NCBI RefSeq assembly: GCF_019884785.1
Contig: NZ_CP082326.1
Coordinates: 4,395,355-4,459,354 of the forward strand
Direction of reading: 5' to 3'
Source of the DNA: Crassaminicella profunda
Lineage (GTDB): Bacteria > Bacillota > Clostridia > Peptostreptococcales > Thermotaleaceae
DNA: 64,000 nt
In this document: positions 18,742 to 31,461 of the stretch, in pieces
Numbering within the stretch: position 1 is the stretch's first letter
Layout: every line of letters starts with the position of its first letter
Made by a program: the position numbers and the translations under genes
The notes under the pieces: generated by a model
Told to the model about the DNA's origin: nothing
The model's input: the letters and a program-made list of their open reading frames with translations, nothing else
Database searches by the model: none

Positions 18742-19338
18742 ATGCTTTTTTTGATAACCAATCGAAAAATTATAAAAAAGGGAACATTCATAGAAGTAAT
18801 AAAAAAAGCAGTAGCGGGTGGCGTAGAGGGTGTTATTTTAAGAGAAAAGGATTTAACTTATGATGAGTTATTACCTATAGCTCAAGAAATAAAAAAAATT
18901 ACAAAAGAAAAAAATATTTTATTGATTATTAATCGAAATCTCGAAGTAGCAAAAACTGTAGGTGCAGAAGGATTTCATATAGGATTTCATGATTTGATGA
19001 TAGGTAAACCTGATTGGGAAGGTCGTTTAGGTGTTTCTGTTCATAGTTTAGAAGAAGCTATTTTAGCAGAAAAAAATGGAGCAGATTATTTACTTGCTAG
19101 TCATGTATATGCAACAGATTGTAAAAAAGGATTAGCACCTAGAGGGGTAAATTTTATAAAAGAAATAAAAGAAAATGTAAATATTCCAGTTATCGCTTTA
19201 GGAGGGATCAACCCTGAAAATACAAGGGAAGTTCTTTCAACAGGGATAGAAGGGATTGCTGTTATGTCTTCTATTATGGCAGTAGAAGACCCTTGTGCAG
19301 CAGCTCAAATGTTTAAAAACAAGATAGGTAGTGTCTAG
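18742..19338 (+). CDS. thiE: Thiamine phosphate synthase
   Basis: This 198-residue TIM-barrel enzyme joins HMP diphosphate and thiazole phosphate to thiamine phosphate. Visible family features are LREKDL near residue 32, the GFHIGFHD strand, the KGLAPRG loop and the phosphate-binding GGINPEN. The ATG directly follows the thiC stop codon, so translation is coupled. TenI, a paralogue acting as a thiazole tautomerase, is an alternative; the operon context favours ThiE. No clear terminator follows within the next 90 bp. Confidence 0.82.
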   Translation: MLFLITNRKIIKKGTFIEVIKKAVAGGVEGVILREKDLTYDELLPIAQEIKKITKEKNILLIINRNLEVAKTVGAEGFHIGFHDLMIGKPDWEGRLGVSVHSLEEAILAEKNGADYLLASHVYATDCKKGLAPRGVNFIKEIKENVNIPVIALGGINPENTREVLSTGIEGIAVMSSIMAVEDPCAAAQMFKNKIGSV

Positions 19339-19433
19339 AAAAAAATATTTATTCAAAATATATTGACAAAAACAGAAAAAGTTGGTAAAATTACGACAAT
19401 ATACGTACACATCAAAACATTAAAACTTTAAAG

Positions 19434-19695
19434 CGATGAAGGAGAGGAAAAATACAAATTTGTTTTCAGAGAGTTGGTGGATGGTGTGAACCAACAGCAA
19501 ATGTATATAATATTTACTCCTGAGTACAATGCTGAAAGATTTTTTTGAGTAAGCTGAGTCGGAAGCAACCGTTAATATGCAAAGGTCTTAGACCTTATGA
19601 GATTATGTAGAAATACATAAAAAAAGGGTGGTACCGTGAGATAAGCTTCTTGCCCCTTTATCCTAGATGGATAGAGGGCGGGAAGTTTTTTTATT
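19434..19695 (+). promoter_or_regulatory. T-box leader with terminator, probable Phe (UUU) specifier
   Basis: The diagnostic T-box AGGGTGGTACCGTG is at 19625-19638, preceded by Stem I with GCGATGAAGGAGAGG and the apical region CAGAGAGTTGGTGGATGGTGTGAACCAACAG (read in two parts, 19468-19496). The terminator stem CTTCTTGCCC / GGGCGGGAAG with T-run lies at 19648-19691. Pairing GGAG (19441) with CTCC (19517) places UUU immediately 5' of the conserved A next to the lower helix, which reads as a Phe codon. The T-box UGGU implies a tRNA with an A discriminator, consistent with tRNA-Phe. It controls the transporter and amidohydrolase that follow. The specifier assignment is by hand and uncertain. Confidence 0.85.
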
Positions 19696-19724
19696 TAAAA
19701 AACATTATTAAGGAGGAGTTAAAA

Positions 19725-20906
19725 ATGACATTAAGTGTTATTGTAGCATTCACGGCAATTCTCTTGGTACTGGCCATTGGAGAAGTTGTATCTACAAAAA
19801 CAAAAGCATTTGTTCCATCTGTATTTGTTTCAGCGGTCTTATTTTTAATTGGATTTTGGACTATTTTTCCTAAAGATTTGATTGATCAAGGTTCTTTTGT
19901 AAAACCAGTTGTTTATGTATCTATGTATTTATTGTTAACACATATGGGAACTTTGATGAGTATTAAAGAATTGTTTGCACAATGGAGAACCTTTGTAATA
20001 GCTATTTCTGGTATAGTAGGAATTTGTGCAATGACATTAACCATTGGAAAAGCATTTTTCGGATGGCAAACAGTCGTTGTAGCAACACCACCCCTTACTG
20101 GGGGAGTTGTGGCATCTATTTTAATGTCTAATGCAGCAAATGATTTAGGAATGACAAGTCTTGCAGTACTTGCAACTTGTATGTATATTATGCAGGGCTT
20201 TGCAGGATATCCTATTACAGCATTGTGTTTAAAAAAGGAAGCAAATCGAGTAAGAAATTTGTATATGGAGAAAAAAGCAAGTGGAGAATTAGATGCGGCA
20301 GCAGAGATGGCAGCAGGAAAGGATCAGAAAAAGCTTATTCCACCCCTTCCTGAAAAGTATCAAACTTCTTATATGATTTTACTGAAATTAGGAATAGTTG
20401 CATGTGTTGCACACTTTGTTGCACCATATATTCATTTGAATGAATTTGTTGTTTGCTTAATCTTTGGTGTGGTTGGTTGTGAAATAGGATTCCTTGAATC
20501 TAGAGCACTCAACAAAGCCAACGCTTTTGGATGGTTGATGACAGTGCTTATGGCATTTATTTTTGCAAGTCTATCTAAAGCAACACCAGCAATGCTTGCT
20601 GAAATTGTAGGACCTTTATTAGGAATTATTGTTTTAGGGGTTGTAGGAATGGCAATTGTATCTATGTTTGTAGGAAAACTTTTGGGATATACAAAAGAAA
20701 TGGCATTTTCTGTAGCTTTGACAGCTCTATTTGGTTTTCCAGCAGACTATATTTTAACCATTGAGGCAGTAAAATCTGTATGTGAGACAGATGAAGAAAA
20801 GGAATATGTATTAGATGATATGCTACCTAAGATGCTTGTAGGTGGATTTACAACTGTAACCATTGCTTCTGTTATTATTGCAGGAGTCTTTGTGAAAATG
20901 ATATAG
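19725..20906 (+). CDS. T-box-controlled multi-pass membrane transporter
   Basis: This 393-residue integral membrane protein has about ten hydrophobic segments and a central charged loop (about residues 175-215). It has glycine-rich segments such as PPLTGGVVASILMSNAANDLG. Its general shape is like glutamate/Na+ symporter-type carriers, but I do not recognise the exact family. The start is the ATG at 19725 after AAGGAGG; earlier in-frame starts lie inside the T-box terminator. The leader and the following M20 amidohydrolase suggest that it imports an amino acid or an amino-acid conjugate, possibly of phenylalanine. The substrate is inferred. Confidence 0.7.
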   Translation: MTLSVIVAFTAILLVLAIGEVVSTKTKAFVPSVFVSAVLFLIGFWTIFPKDLIDQGSFVKPVVYVSMYLLLTHMGTLMSIKELFAQWRTFVIAISGIVGICAMTLTIGKAFFGWQTVVVATPPLTGGVVASILMSNAANDLGMTSLAVLATCMYIMQGFAGYPITALCLKKEANRVRNLYMEKKASGELDAAAEMAAGKDQKKLIPPLPEKYQTSYMILLKLGIVACVAHFVAPYIHLNEFVVCLIFGVVGCEIGFLESRALNKANAFGWLMTVLMAFIFASLSKATPAMLAEIVGPLLGIIVLGVVGMAIVSMFVGKLLGYTKEMAFSVALTALFGFPADYILTIEAVKSVCETDEEKEYVLDDMLPKMLVGGFTTVTIASVIIAGVFVKMI

Positions 20907-21004
20907 AAGATAGGTATATGAACCTTCGCCACCATCTTTTTTAGATAGTGAGGAGGTTTTATATATTAATAAAATAAATTTAAATATAGATAAGGGGAAT
21001 GATT

Positions 21005-22171
21005 ATGAACATGAAGGAGTTAGCACAAAAGAACAAACAATATGTGATTGATCTAAGGAGGGAATTCCATAAGCATCCTGAACCAAGCTGGAAGGAAGTT
21101 AGAACTTCAAAAAGAATCAAAGAAGAACTTGATAAGATGGGGATTTCTTATATAGCTGTAGCAGGTACAGGGATTGTAGCAACAATAGAAGGGAAAAACA
21201 AAGGAAAGACTGTAGCATTAAGAGCTGATATTGATGCATTACAAGTAAATGAAGCAAATGATGTTCCTTATAAATCTCAAAATGAAGGGATTATGCATGC
21301 TTGTGGTCATGATGGTCATGGTGCGATGCTTTTAGGAGCAGCTAAAATATTAAATGAGAGCAAAGAAAGAATCAAGGGAACAGTGAAATTATTTTTTCAG
21401 CCTGCAGAGGAATTAGCTGAGGGAGCAGAAAAAATGGTTGCAGAAGGAGTTATGGAAGGGGTAGATGGTGTGTTTGGCATCCATCTATGGAGCGATATAC
21501 CTTGTGGAACTGTATCTGTAGAGGAAGGTCCTCGTATGGCATCTGCAGACTTGTTTAAAATTAAAGTAGTTGGCAAAGGTGGACATGGATCTTTACCTCA
21601 TCAAGGAGTTGATGCAGTAGTTGCAGCTTCTGCCATTGTAATGGATTTACAATCTGTTGTAAGCAGGGAAATAAGTCCTTTAGAATCAGCTGTTGTAAGT
21701 GTAGGGAAATTCGTGGGGGGAACAAGATTTAATGTAATTGCTGATGAAGCAGTTTTGGAAGGAACAACAAGATGCTTTAATAATGAAATAAGAAAAGATT
21801 TCCCTAAAATGCTTGAGAGAATAGCTAAAAATACAGCAGCAAGTTATAGAGCAGAAGCAGAGCTTGAGTATACGCCTGGTACACCTGCAACAATCAATGA
21901 AGCAGTTTGTTCAGGGATTGCTGAAAAATCTGTAGAGAAGTTATTAGGTAAAGAAGGCGTTATAAAAATGGAGAAAGTTACAGGTGGAGAAGATTTTGCA
22001 ATGTACCTAGAGAAAGCACCAGGGGTAATCGCTTTTGTTGGAATAAGAAATGAAGAAAAATCGGCAGATTATCCACATCACCATCCAAGATTTAATATGG
22101 ATGAAGATGCACTACCAATTGGATCAGCTCTCTATGCACAGTTTGCAGTAGATTTTTTAAATGAAAAATAA
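21005..22171 (+). CDS. M20-family amidohydrolase (N-acyl-amino acid or peptide hydrolase)
   Basis: This 388-residue metallo-amidohydrolase is of the M20D/IAA-amino acid hydrolase type. The metal-binding motif is MHACGHDGH near residue 100; EELAEGA provides the catalytic Glu region; the dimerisation insert begins at KVVGKGGHGSLPHQGVDAV; and the C-terminal metal ligands lie in HHHPRF. Such enzymes release amino acids from N-acyl or dipeptide forms in the cytoplasm. Three in-frame ATGs occur; the one at 21005 is best spaced from AAGGGGA. It is second in the T-box-controlled unit, so its product amino acid is probably the one sensed by the T-box. A terminator follows. Confidence 0.85.
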   Translation: MNMKELAQKNKQYVIDLRREFHKHPEPSWKEVRTSKRIKEELDKMGISYIAVAGTGIVATIEGKNKGKTVALRADIDALQVNEANDVPYKSQNEGIMHACGHDGHGAMLLGAAKILNESKERIKGTVKLFFQPAEELAEGAEKMVAEGVMEGVDGVFGIHLWSDIPCGTVSVEEGPRMASADLFKIKVVGKGGHGSLPHQGVDAVVAASAIVMDLQSVVSREISPLESAVVSVGKFVGGTRFNVIADEAVLEGTTRCFNNEIRKDFPKMLERIAKNTAASYRAEAELEYTPGTPATINEAVCSGIAEKSVEKLLGKEGVIKMEKVTGGEDFAMYLEKAPGVIAFVGIRNEEKSADYPHHHPRFNMDEDALPIGSALYAQFAVDFLNEK

Positions 22172-22173
22172 GA

Positions 22174-22208
22174 TTTAAGCCTAGGATAGGCCTAGGCTTA
22201 AATTTTTT
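22174..22208. terminator. Bidirectional terminator
   Basis: A 12-bp stem TTTAAGCCTAGG / CCTAGGCTTAAA with loop ATAGG is followed by a T-run. It overlaps the end of the convergent hypothetical gene. Confidence 0.85.
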
Positions 22209-22605
22209 ATAGCATAAATTCATTTTCTATATATTTAATTTTTTTAACGATTTTTGTGGCAATTTTAAAGCTTTTCTCATCAATTGATTGGTCTAAAAGC
22301 TGTCGAAGTTTTAATAGCTCTTCTTTTTTCATTTCAATTAATTCTTTTATATCTATATGATCAGAAGTATTTGAGGATAGATTGATTGGTTTGCTTTCTT
22401 TTGAGGTTAGATAAACTTCTCCTTCTAAAAATTCAGCATGGCGTTTGACTGCGATATAAATTTCGTTTTTCAAATTTGTCAATTTACCTGTTAGGAAATA
22501 ATCTTTAAGGATTTTTTGTCTGATATCATTATACAGCTTTTGATTAGATAACTGCTCCATTCCGTGTATAAAAGGAACGCGAGATACAAATAATAATTTT
22601 TTCAT
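22207..22605 (-). CDS. Hypothetical protein, helical and highly charged
   Basis: This 132-residue protein is one I do not recognise. It has no membrane segment. The C-terminal half (about residues 80-130) is strongly helical with heptad-like Leu/Ile spacing (ELIEMKKEELLKLRQLLDQ), which suggests a coiled coil. A good AAGGAG site precedes the ATG. It stands alone between a terminator and the L25 gene, transcribed away from L25. Codon use is like its neighbours. Confidence 0.6.
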   Translation of the reverse strand: MKKLLFVSRVPFIHGMEQLSNQKLYNDIRQKILKDYFLTGKLTNLKNEIYIAVKRHAEFLEGEVYLTSKESKPINLSSNTSDHIDIKELIEMKKEELLKLRQLLDQSIDEKSFKIATKIVKKIKYIENEFML

Positions 22606-22921
22606 TATAAAAACTCCTTAATTAAATAATCAAAAAAATATATAGTAATCATGAAAAATAGAATCTCCTTATATATAGTATTGTTTGAAAATAGATTTTT
22701 CTCTCATTTATATAATGGGCATTAAGATAGATATTGGTTAACGTTTTGATTGAGTGGATGGTTTGTATATGACTTTAGTAATGAACGCAGAGGACATTTC
22801 TAGTTTTTGTGATGCTATTTTTAGGTAAATGTTCTCTCCTTTATAAATTTAAGAAAGTAAGTATATAAAAAAGTGGATTGGAGATACTTACTACTAGATT
22901 TAATGATTAGGAGGGATGTTT
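22606..22921. other. Intergenic region with two inverted repeats upstream of rplY
   Basis: A 316-bp gap between divergent genes. It holds an imperfect hairpin (GAGGACATTT near 22791 with AAATGTTCTC near 22826) and a perfect 9-bp inverted repeat AGTAAGTAT / ATACTTACT (22856-22864 and 22884-22892) in the leader of the L25 gene. They could be regulatory RNA structures. No riboswitch class is recognised. Confidence 0.45.
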
Positions 22922-23542
22922 ATGTTAAAATCTGTTATTCACGGAGATGTGAGAAATCAAACAGGTTCTAATGTATGTCACCGCATAAGAAATGCTGGTC
23001 ATGTGCCGGCGGTAGTATATGGATACAACGTAAATACAAGGGCAATCGAATTAGATAAAAAGGAAATAGACCACATTATAAGAAGCTATGGAACAAATGT
23101 ACTTTTCGATTTGCAGGTAGGGGATAATCATTCAAGTGTTATGATCAAGGAGATTCAAAGAAATCCATTAACGAATGAAATAAGACATATAGATTTGCAG
23201 ACTATAGCTAGTAATAAGGCAATACATACAACAGTACCTATTAGATTAATAGGAAAAGAAAAAGTAGAATCAAGTATCGGTGTTGTACAGCAGCAGTTAA
23301 GAGAAGTACATATTGAATGCTTACCAGATCATATTCCTGAGAGTTTGGAAATAGATATATCATCATTAGCACCTGGAAATCCTTTAAAGATAGCAGATGT
23401 AGAGTTTGGTAAAGAAATCAGCATATTAAATGAAGATTATGAAGTTGTTGCTGCCCTTACAAAAGCAGAAAAGATTATGGAAGAGACAGAAGAGGCGGAT
23501 TTATTAGAGACGATTGTAGGAACACCTGAAGACTTAAAGTAG
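22922..23542 (+). CDS. rplY: 50S ribosomal protein L25/Ctc family
   Basis: This 206-residue general stress-type L25 binds 5S rRNA. The N-terminal L25 domain shows GHVPAVVYGYN and the C-terminal TL5/Ctc beta domain includes LREVHIECLPDHIPE and the ISSLAPGNPLKIADV stretch, as in B. subtilis Ctc. The start was put at the ATG at 22922; the ATG two codons earlier overlaps the AGGAGGG site. It lies directly upstream of the rRNA operon on the same strand, a sensible place for a 5S-binding protein. Confidence 0.93.
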   Translation: MLKSVIHGDVRNQTGSNVCHRIRNAGHVPAVVYGYNVNTRAIELDKKEIDHIIRSYGTNVLFDLQVGDNHSSVMIKEIQRNPLTNEIRHIDLQTIASNKAIHTTVPIRLIGKEKVESSIGVVQQQLREVHIECLPDHIPESLEIDISSLAPGNPLKIADVEFGKEISILNEDYEVVAALTKAEKIMEETEEADLLETIVGTPEDLK

Positions 23543-23570
23543 GTAAAATAGATGCCTGCTTTATTTTTTA
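23536..23570 (+). terminator. Probable weak terminator of rplY
   Basis: An 8-bp stem AAAGTAGG / CCTGCTTT (one G-U pair) with an 11-nt loop overlaps the stop codon and is followed by ATTTTTTATTTTT. Confidence 0.5.
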
Positions 23571-23617
23571 TTTTTATAAGAAGGGTAACTTCTCTTGCAA
23601 AAGGAATAAATTTACAT

Positions 23618-23646
23618 TTGACACCTTTATGAGGATATGATAATAT
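23618..23646 (+). promoter_or_regulatory. rRNA operon promoter P1
   Basis: TTGACA and TAATAT with a 17-bp spacer, about 220 bp upstream of the 16S gene. The -35 box is consensus. Confidence 0.75.
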
Positions 23647-23724
23647 ATATCTTGTCGCTACGAAAAACAACGTTTTTTAAATGAAATTTGATAGACATCA
23701 GAATATTCATTTTTAAAAAAGTAG

Positions 23725-23753
23725 TTGACACCATGAAACAAACATGGTAAGAT
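23725..23753 (+). promoter_or_regulatory. rRNA operon promoter P2
   Basis: TTGACA and TAAGAT with a 17-bp spacer. It is the second of two tandem promoters spaced 107 bp apart, as is usual for Firmicute rRNA operons. Confidence 0.75.
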
Positions 23754-23871
23754 AAAAAAGTCGCTGATGAAATGGTGACTTGAAAAATTGAACTTTGAAA
23801 ACTATACAGTGTAAGAAATTAAGCCGGAAATATGGACTATAAAAGTCCAAAACGTTCAATTCAAAACTTTT

Positions 23872-25407
<1,536 letters not shown>

Positions 25408-25459
25408 TAGGTTTGTTTCTTACACTGTCTAGTTTTGAGAGTTTAACTCTCAAATGCAT

Positions 25460-25536
<77 letters not shown>

Positions 25537-25707
25537 ATAAGACTTTCGAGAGAAGGTCTTTAAAAAATTGTACTTTGAAAACTGAACAATGCATATATAA
25601 AATACAATTATCACTAAATGAAAATTTAGAGATCAATGAAGCTAATAAACATGAAGTTTATTAGTACTCCAATTACACCAAATCAAAGATTTGGGTAATT
25701 GAAGCAT

Positions 25708-28633
<2,926 letters not shown>

Positions 28634-28747
28634 ATGAAATATGCATTGTTTGGTTTTGAGAGTATAAACTTTCAAAAGGAAACTAAGAAACTAAAGTTTC
28701 TTAGTACTACAATTACACAAAATATAAAATTTTGGTAATTGCAGCAT

Positions 28748-28863
28748 TCCAGCAACTATAGCGAAGGGGGTACACCTGTTCCCATACCGAACACAGAAGT
28801 TAAGCCCTTCAGCGCTGATGGTACTTGGTGGGTAACTGCCTGGGAGAGTAGGTCGTCGCTGGT
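28748..28863 (+). rRNA. 5S ribosomal RNA
   Basis: A gene of about 116 nt with closing stem CCAGC(A) / (T)CGCTGG and the conserved CCATACCGAACACAGAAGTTAAG core. It is followed at once by the operon terminator. Confidence 0.95.
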
Positions 28864-28867
28864 TTAG

Positions 28868-28907
28868 AAAAAGCTCAGAAATTTTTCTGAGCTTTTTCGT
28901 TTTTTGT
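28868..28907 (+). terminator. rRNA operon terminator
   Basis: A 14-bp stem AAAAAGCTCAGAAA / TTTCTGAGCTTTTT with a 2-nt loop is followed by CGTTTTTTG, 5 bp after 5S rRNA. The following 217 bp up to the next small gene hold nothing recognisable. Confidence 0.9.
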
Positions 28908-29124
28908 AAAAAAGCACGAATACATATAGTATGTATAAAAATAAAAAAACCATATATGGTATTCTCGATGACAGAAACTACCAATAAGAGAGAAAATAGG
29001 ACAAAAGAACTAAGGATACAACAAAGGAAAAATAAAAGATATCTAGAATATATATGCATAGAAAAATAATATTAACTTATTCTATCTTGCTCAAAACAGA
29101 GAAATTATAAAAAAGGATGATTCT

Positions 29125-29304
29125 ATGATTTTAAAATTAATATTTTTGATTATGCTGTGTATACCTATTGCTTGTCTTCAATTATATTTAGTAATAGATA
29201 CAGCAAAAGATTTAAAGAAGCCTAAAAAAGCAAAGATAAGAAAAAAGCAGTCTGTATCTTCGACGGAGCCTATGAAAAAAAATCATCTTAGAGTTGCAAA
29301 ATAA
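29125..29304 (+). CDS. Small single-pass membrane protein, 59 residues
   Basis: This short gene has an ATG 8 nt after AAAAAGGA. The product starts with a hydrophobic helix (MILKLIFLIMLCIPIACLQL) and continues with a strongly basic cytoplasmic tail rich in Lys (DLKKPKKAKIRKK). It is followed by its own terminator. I do not recognise the family. Reading frame, ribosome site and terminator together support a real gene, but at this length the case is moderate. Confidence 0.55.
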   Translation: MILKLIFLIMLCIPIACLQLYLVIDTAKDLKKPKKAKIRKKQSVSSTEPMKKNHLRVAK

Positions 29305-29331
29305 AAAAATTTAATTTAAAAAATTTATGCA

Positions 29332-29357
29332 AAAGCTTCCAATGGAAGCTTTTTTTT
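29332..29357 (+). terminator. Terminator of the 59-residue membrane protein gene
   Basis: A 9-bp stem AAAGCTTCC / GGAAGCTTT with loop AAT is followed by a T-run. Confidence 0.8.
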
Positions 29358-29446
29358 CATTTCTGTTGCGAAAAAGAAGAGAAGGTGATATGATAATATT
29401 TATACCATTGAGAATACAACATTAAGGGAGATAAGGAGAAAAAAAT

Positions 29447-29962
29447 ATGGCATTGATTAGACAAACCATAAAACAAGAGAAGCTTTCATTTTGGAAAGTA
29501 GTATTTATGATTTGTGGGCCATTATTCGCAATGAACATGGCTATGAAAGTCTTAAAAGGATTGAGTCCTAGTCCTATTATAGGGACTATTGGAGGATTAG
29601 TCACCCTTGCAGGGGCAGTAACTGCTTGTTTGATCATTATATATAAACATGTAGCTTATTTTAATTATAAGATTATAGACGATGAGTTTATTATGGAAAA
29701 GGTTTTTGGAAAAGCAAATCATTTATTTTTAACATTAAAGCTTAGTGAATTAGAAAAATTTAGAGCTTTTGATGAAGTAGATTTACAGGAAGCAAAAAAT
29801 AATAAGGTAAAGATGTACCGGTTTGTATCAGGAAGAAATACGCAAGGTTGGTACGTAGGTGAATTTACAAGAAATAATGATCAATATATGTTTATTATAG
29901 AGCCTAATGAAGAAATATTAAATGGGATTATAGCATCTCAAAAGTTATGTGGAAAATTATAA
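29447..29962 (+). CDS. Hypothetical membrane protein with two N-terminal helices
   Basis: This 171-residue protein is not recognised. Two hydrophobic segments (about residues 18-35 and 44-66) are followed by a soluble domain of about 100 residues. That domain has alternating hydrophobic strands (YKIIDDEFIMEK, KMYRFVSGRN, WYVGEFTR, YMFIIEPNEEIL) that look like a PH-type domain of the bacterial membrane kind. A GGAGATAAGGAG site precedes the ATG. The gene is monocistronic, ending in a strong terminator. The PH-like reading is a guess from pattern. Confidence 0.7.
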   Translation: MALIRQTIKQEKLSFWKVVFMICGPLFAMNMAMKVLKGLSPSPIIGTIGGLVTLAGAVTACLIIIYKHVAYFNYKIIDDEFIMEKVFGKANHLFLTLKLSELEKFRAFDEVDLQEAKNNKVKMYRFVSGRNTQGWYVGEFTRNNDQYMFIIEPNEEILNGIIASQKLCGKL

Positions 29963-29998
29963 AATTTCTCATGTCATAGACATGAGAAATTTTTTTTA
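29962..29998 (+). terminator. Intrinsic terminator
   Basis: A 14-bp stem AAATTTCTCATGTC / GACATGAGAAATTT with loop ATA is followed by a T-run. Confidence 0.88.
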
Positions 29999-30080
29999 AA
30001 AAAGAATAACGAGACATACTGGATTTGAATATAATGATAAATATAGGTTAATAATCAGAATAAAAAGGTTGGTGAGTTAT

Positions 30081-30266
30081 ATGAATCAGACAGCCTCCTG
30101 CTGTATGTGCAAAGAAAAAGCACCAAACTATATCAAAGTATTAGATGGATACATATGTGAAGAATGTGAAAGGATTATAAGTACTTTAGATATGGATGAT
30201 GTAAAGTATGAATATTATAATATAATTTTAAAAAAACTATGGCATAATTTTTTAGTTTCTATGTAA
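30081..30266 (+). CDS. csfB: Sigma-G inhibitor Gin (CsfB-like)
   Basis: This 61-residue zinc-binding protein belongs to a family that holds sigma-G (and sigma-E) inactive at the wrong time or in the wrong compartment during sporulation. The pattern CXXC (CCMC) then YICEECE matches the family's two cysteine pairs. The start ATG at 30081 follows GGTTGGTGAG; upstream TTG/GTG codons in frame overlap that site. Position supports the call: in B. subtilis csfB also lies just after an rRNA operon and before tmk-yaaQ-holB-yaaT. A terminator follows. Confidence 0.8.
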   Translation: MNQTASCCMCKEKAPNYIKVLDGYICEECERIISTLDMDDVKYEYYNIILKKLWHNFLVSM

Positions 30267-30271
30267 AGGAG

Positions 30272-30308
30272 AAAGTCATCAGCTTTTGTTGATGGCTTTA
30301 TTTTTTTA
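30272..30308 (+). terminator. Terminator of csfB
   Basis: Stem AAAGTCATCA / TGATGGCTTT (one G-U pair) with an 8-nt loop is followed by a T-run. Confidence 0.75.
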
Positions 30309-30384
30309 TAAAAATCTAATGATATAGAGGAAGATATGTTAAAATAATAGATATAGTATTATTTTGGCCACAGGAGGAGTAAGC

Positions 30385-31062
30385 GTGAAGGGAAAATTAT
30401 TTGTCATTGAATCAGGAGTAGATGCAAGTGGAAAAGCTACCCAATCAGAGAAATTATACAATAGATTATTAGATGAAGGAATTAAGATAAAAAAAATTAC
30501 TTTTCCTAATTATGATAGTGAGTCTTCAGCACTCGTAAAGATGTATCTTAATGGAGATTTTGGAAATAAACCAGATGATGTAAATCCATATACAGCTTCA
30601 ACTTTTTATGCAGTAGATCGATATGCTTCATATGTAACAGATTGGAAAAGCTTTCTAGAGACAGGTGGAATTATTATTGCAGATAGATATACCACCTCTA
30701 ATATGGTTCATCAAGCTTCAAAGTTTCATATTAATGAAGAAAAAGGAGAGTTTTTAGATTGGTTATGGGATTTAGAATTTAAAAAAATGGGACTTCCTAT
30801 TCCAGATGAAGTCATATTTTTAAATATGAGTCCAGAAGTAAGTTATCAATTAATGAAAAATCGTGCGAACAAAATAAATGGAGAAATAAAGAAGGATATA
30901 CATGAAAGAGATTTTGAATACTTGAAAAAAACCTATGAAAATGCTTTATGGGTAGCAGACAAGTATGGTTGGAAGAAAATTAAGTGCATTAAAAATCAAG
31001 AGTTGAAAAGTATTGATGAAATTCATGAGGAAATATACAAAATCGTAAAAGAAAAGATGTAA
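30385..31062 (+). CDS. tmk: Thymidylate kinase-like deoxynucleotide kinase
   Basis: This 225-residue P-loop kinase phosphorylates dTMP to dTDP. The Walker A reads ESGVDASGKATQ rather than the common EGIDGSGKSTQ, a variant I associate with clostridial members annotated as dTMP kinase. The DRY motif (ADRYTTSN) and the lid region are present. The start is GTG at 30385, 6 nt after AGGAGGA; the TTG seven codons upstream overlaps it. It heads the tmk-darA-holB-ricT operon. Confidence 0.85.
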   Translation: MKGKLFVIESGVDASGKATQSEKLYNRLLDEGIKIKKITFPNYDSESSALVKMYLNGDFGNKPDDVNPYTASTFYAVDRYASYVTDWKSFLETGGIIIADRYTTSNMVHQASKFHINEEKGEFLDWLWDLEFKKMGLPIPDEVIFLNMSPEVSYQLMKNRANKINGEIKKDIHERDFEYLKKTYENALWVADKYGWKKIKCIKNQELKSIDEIHEEIYKIVKEKM

Positions 31063-31108
31063 TACAATAGAGAGGCCATCAATTTTATTAGAAAGGGGAA
31101 GGGAACGG

Positions 31109-31438
31109 ATGAAGCTAATTATTGCTATTATCCATGATGAGGATAGTACTACTCTAATAAAAAAATTGACAGAACAAGGGTATGGAGTAACAAAATTAGC
31201 ATCTACAGGGGGATTTTTAAGATCAGGAAATACCACTTTACTTATAGGAACCGAAAAGGAAAAGGTTGATTGTGCCATTGAAATGATAAAAGATACATGT
31301 AAGAGTCGTAAAGAGATAGCACCAGCACCTACCCCAGTAGTAGGAAATACAGGAATATTTATGACTTATCCTATAGAAGTACAGGTAGGAGGGGCTACAA
31401 TATTTGTAGTAGATGTAGACCGATTTGAAAAAGCATAA
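31109..31438 (+). CDS. darA: Cyclic-di-AMP receptor, PII-like (DarA/PstA)
   Basis: This 109-residue PII-like signal protein (YaaQ family) forms trimers that bind c-di-AMP. The N-terminal strand MKLIIAIIHDED, the ligand loop region LASTGGFLRSGNTTLLIG and the C-terminal strand GATIFVVDVDRFEKA are typical. Like known DarA it has no domain beyond the PII-like core. It lies between tmk and holB, as in Bacillus, and is presumably co-transcribed. Its output is not known from the sequence. Confidence 0.92.
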   Translation: MKLIIAIIHDEDSTTLIKKLTEQGYGVTKLASTGGFLRSGNTTLLIGTEKEKVDCAIEMIKDTCKSRKEIAPAPTPVVGNTGIFMTYPIEVQVGGATIFVVDVDRFEKA

Positions 31439-31461
31439 TAGATTTAGGTTGGAGGATTCGA

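Noticed and set aside
28691-29059. 122-residue minus-strand frame with a hydrophobic stretch after the rRNA operon
   Set aside because: It reads through 5S rRNA and the operon terminator in reverse and has no ribosome site.
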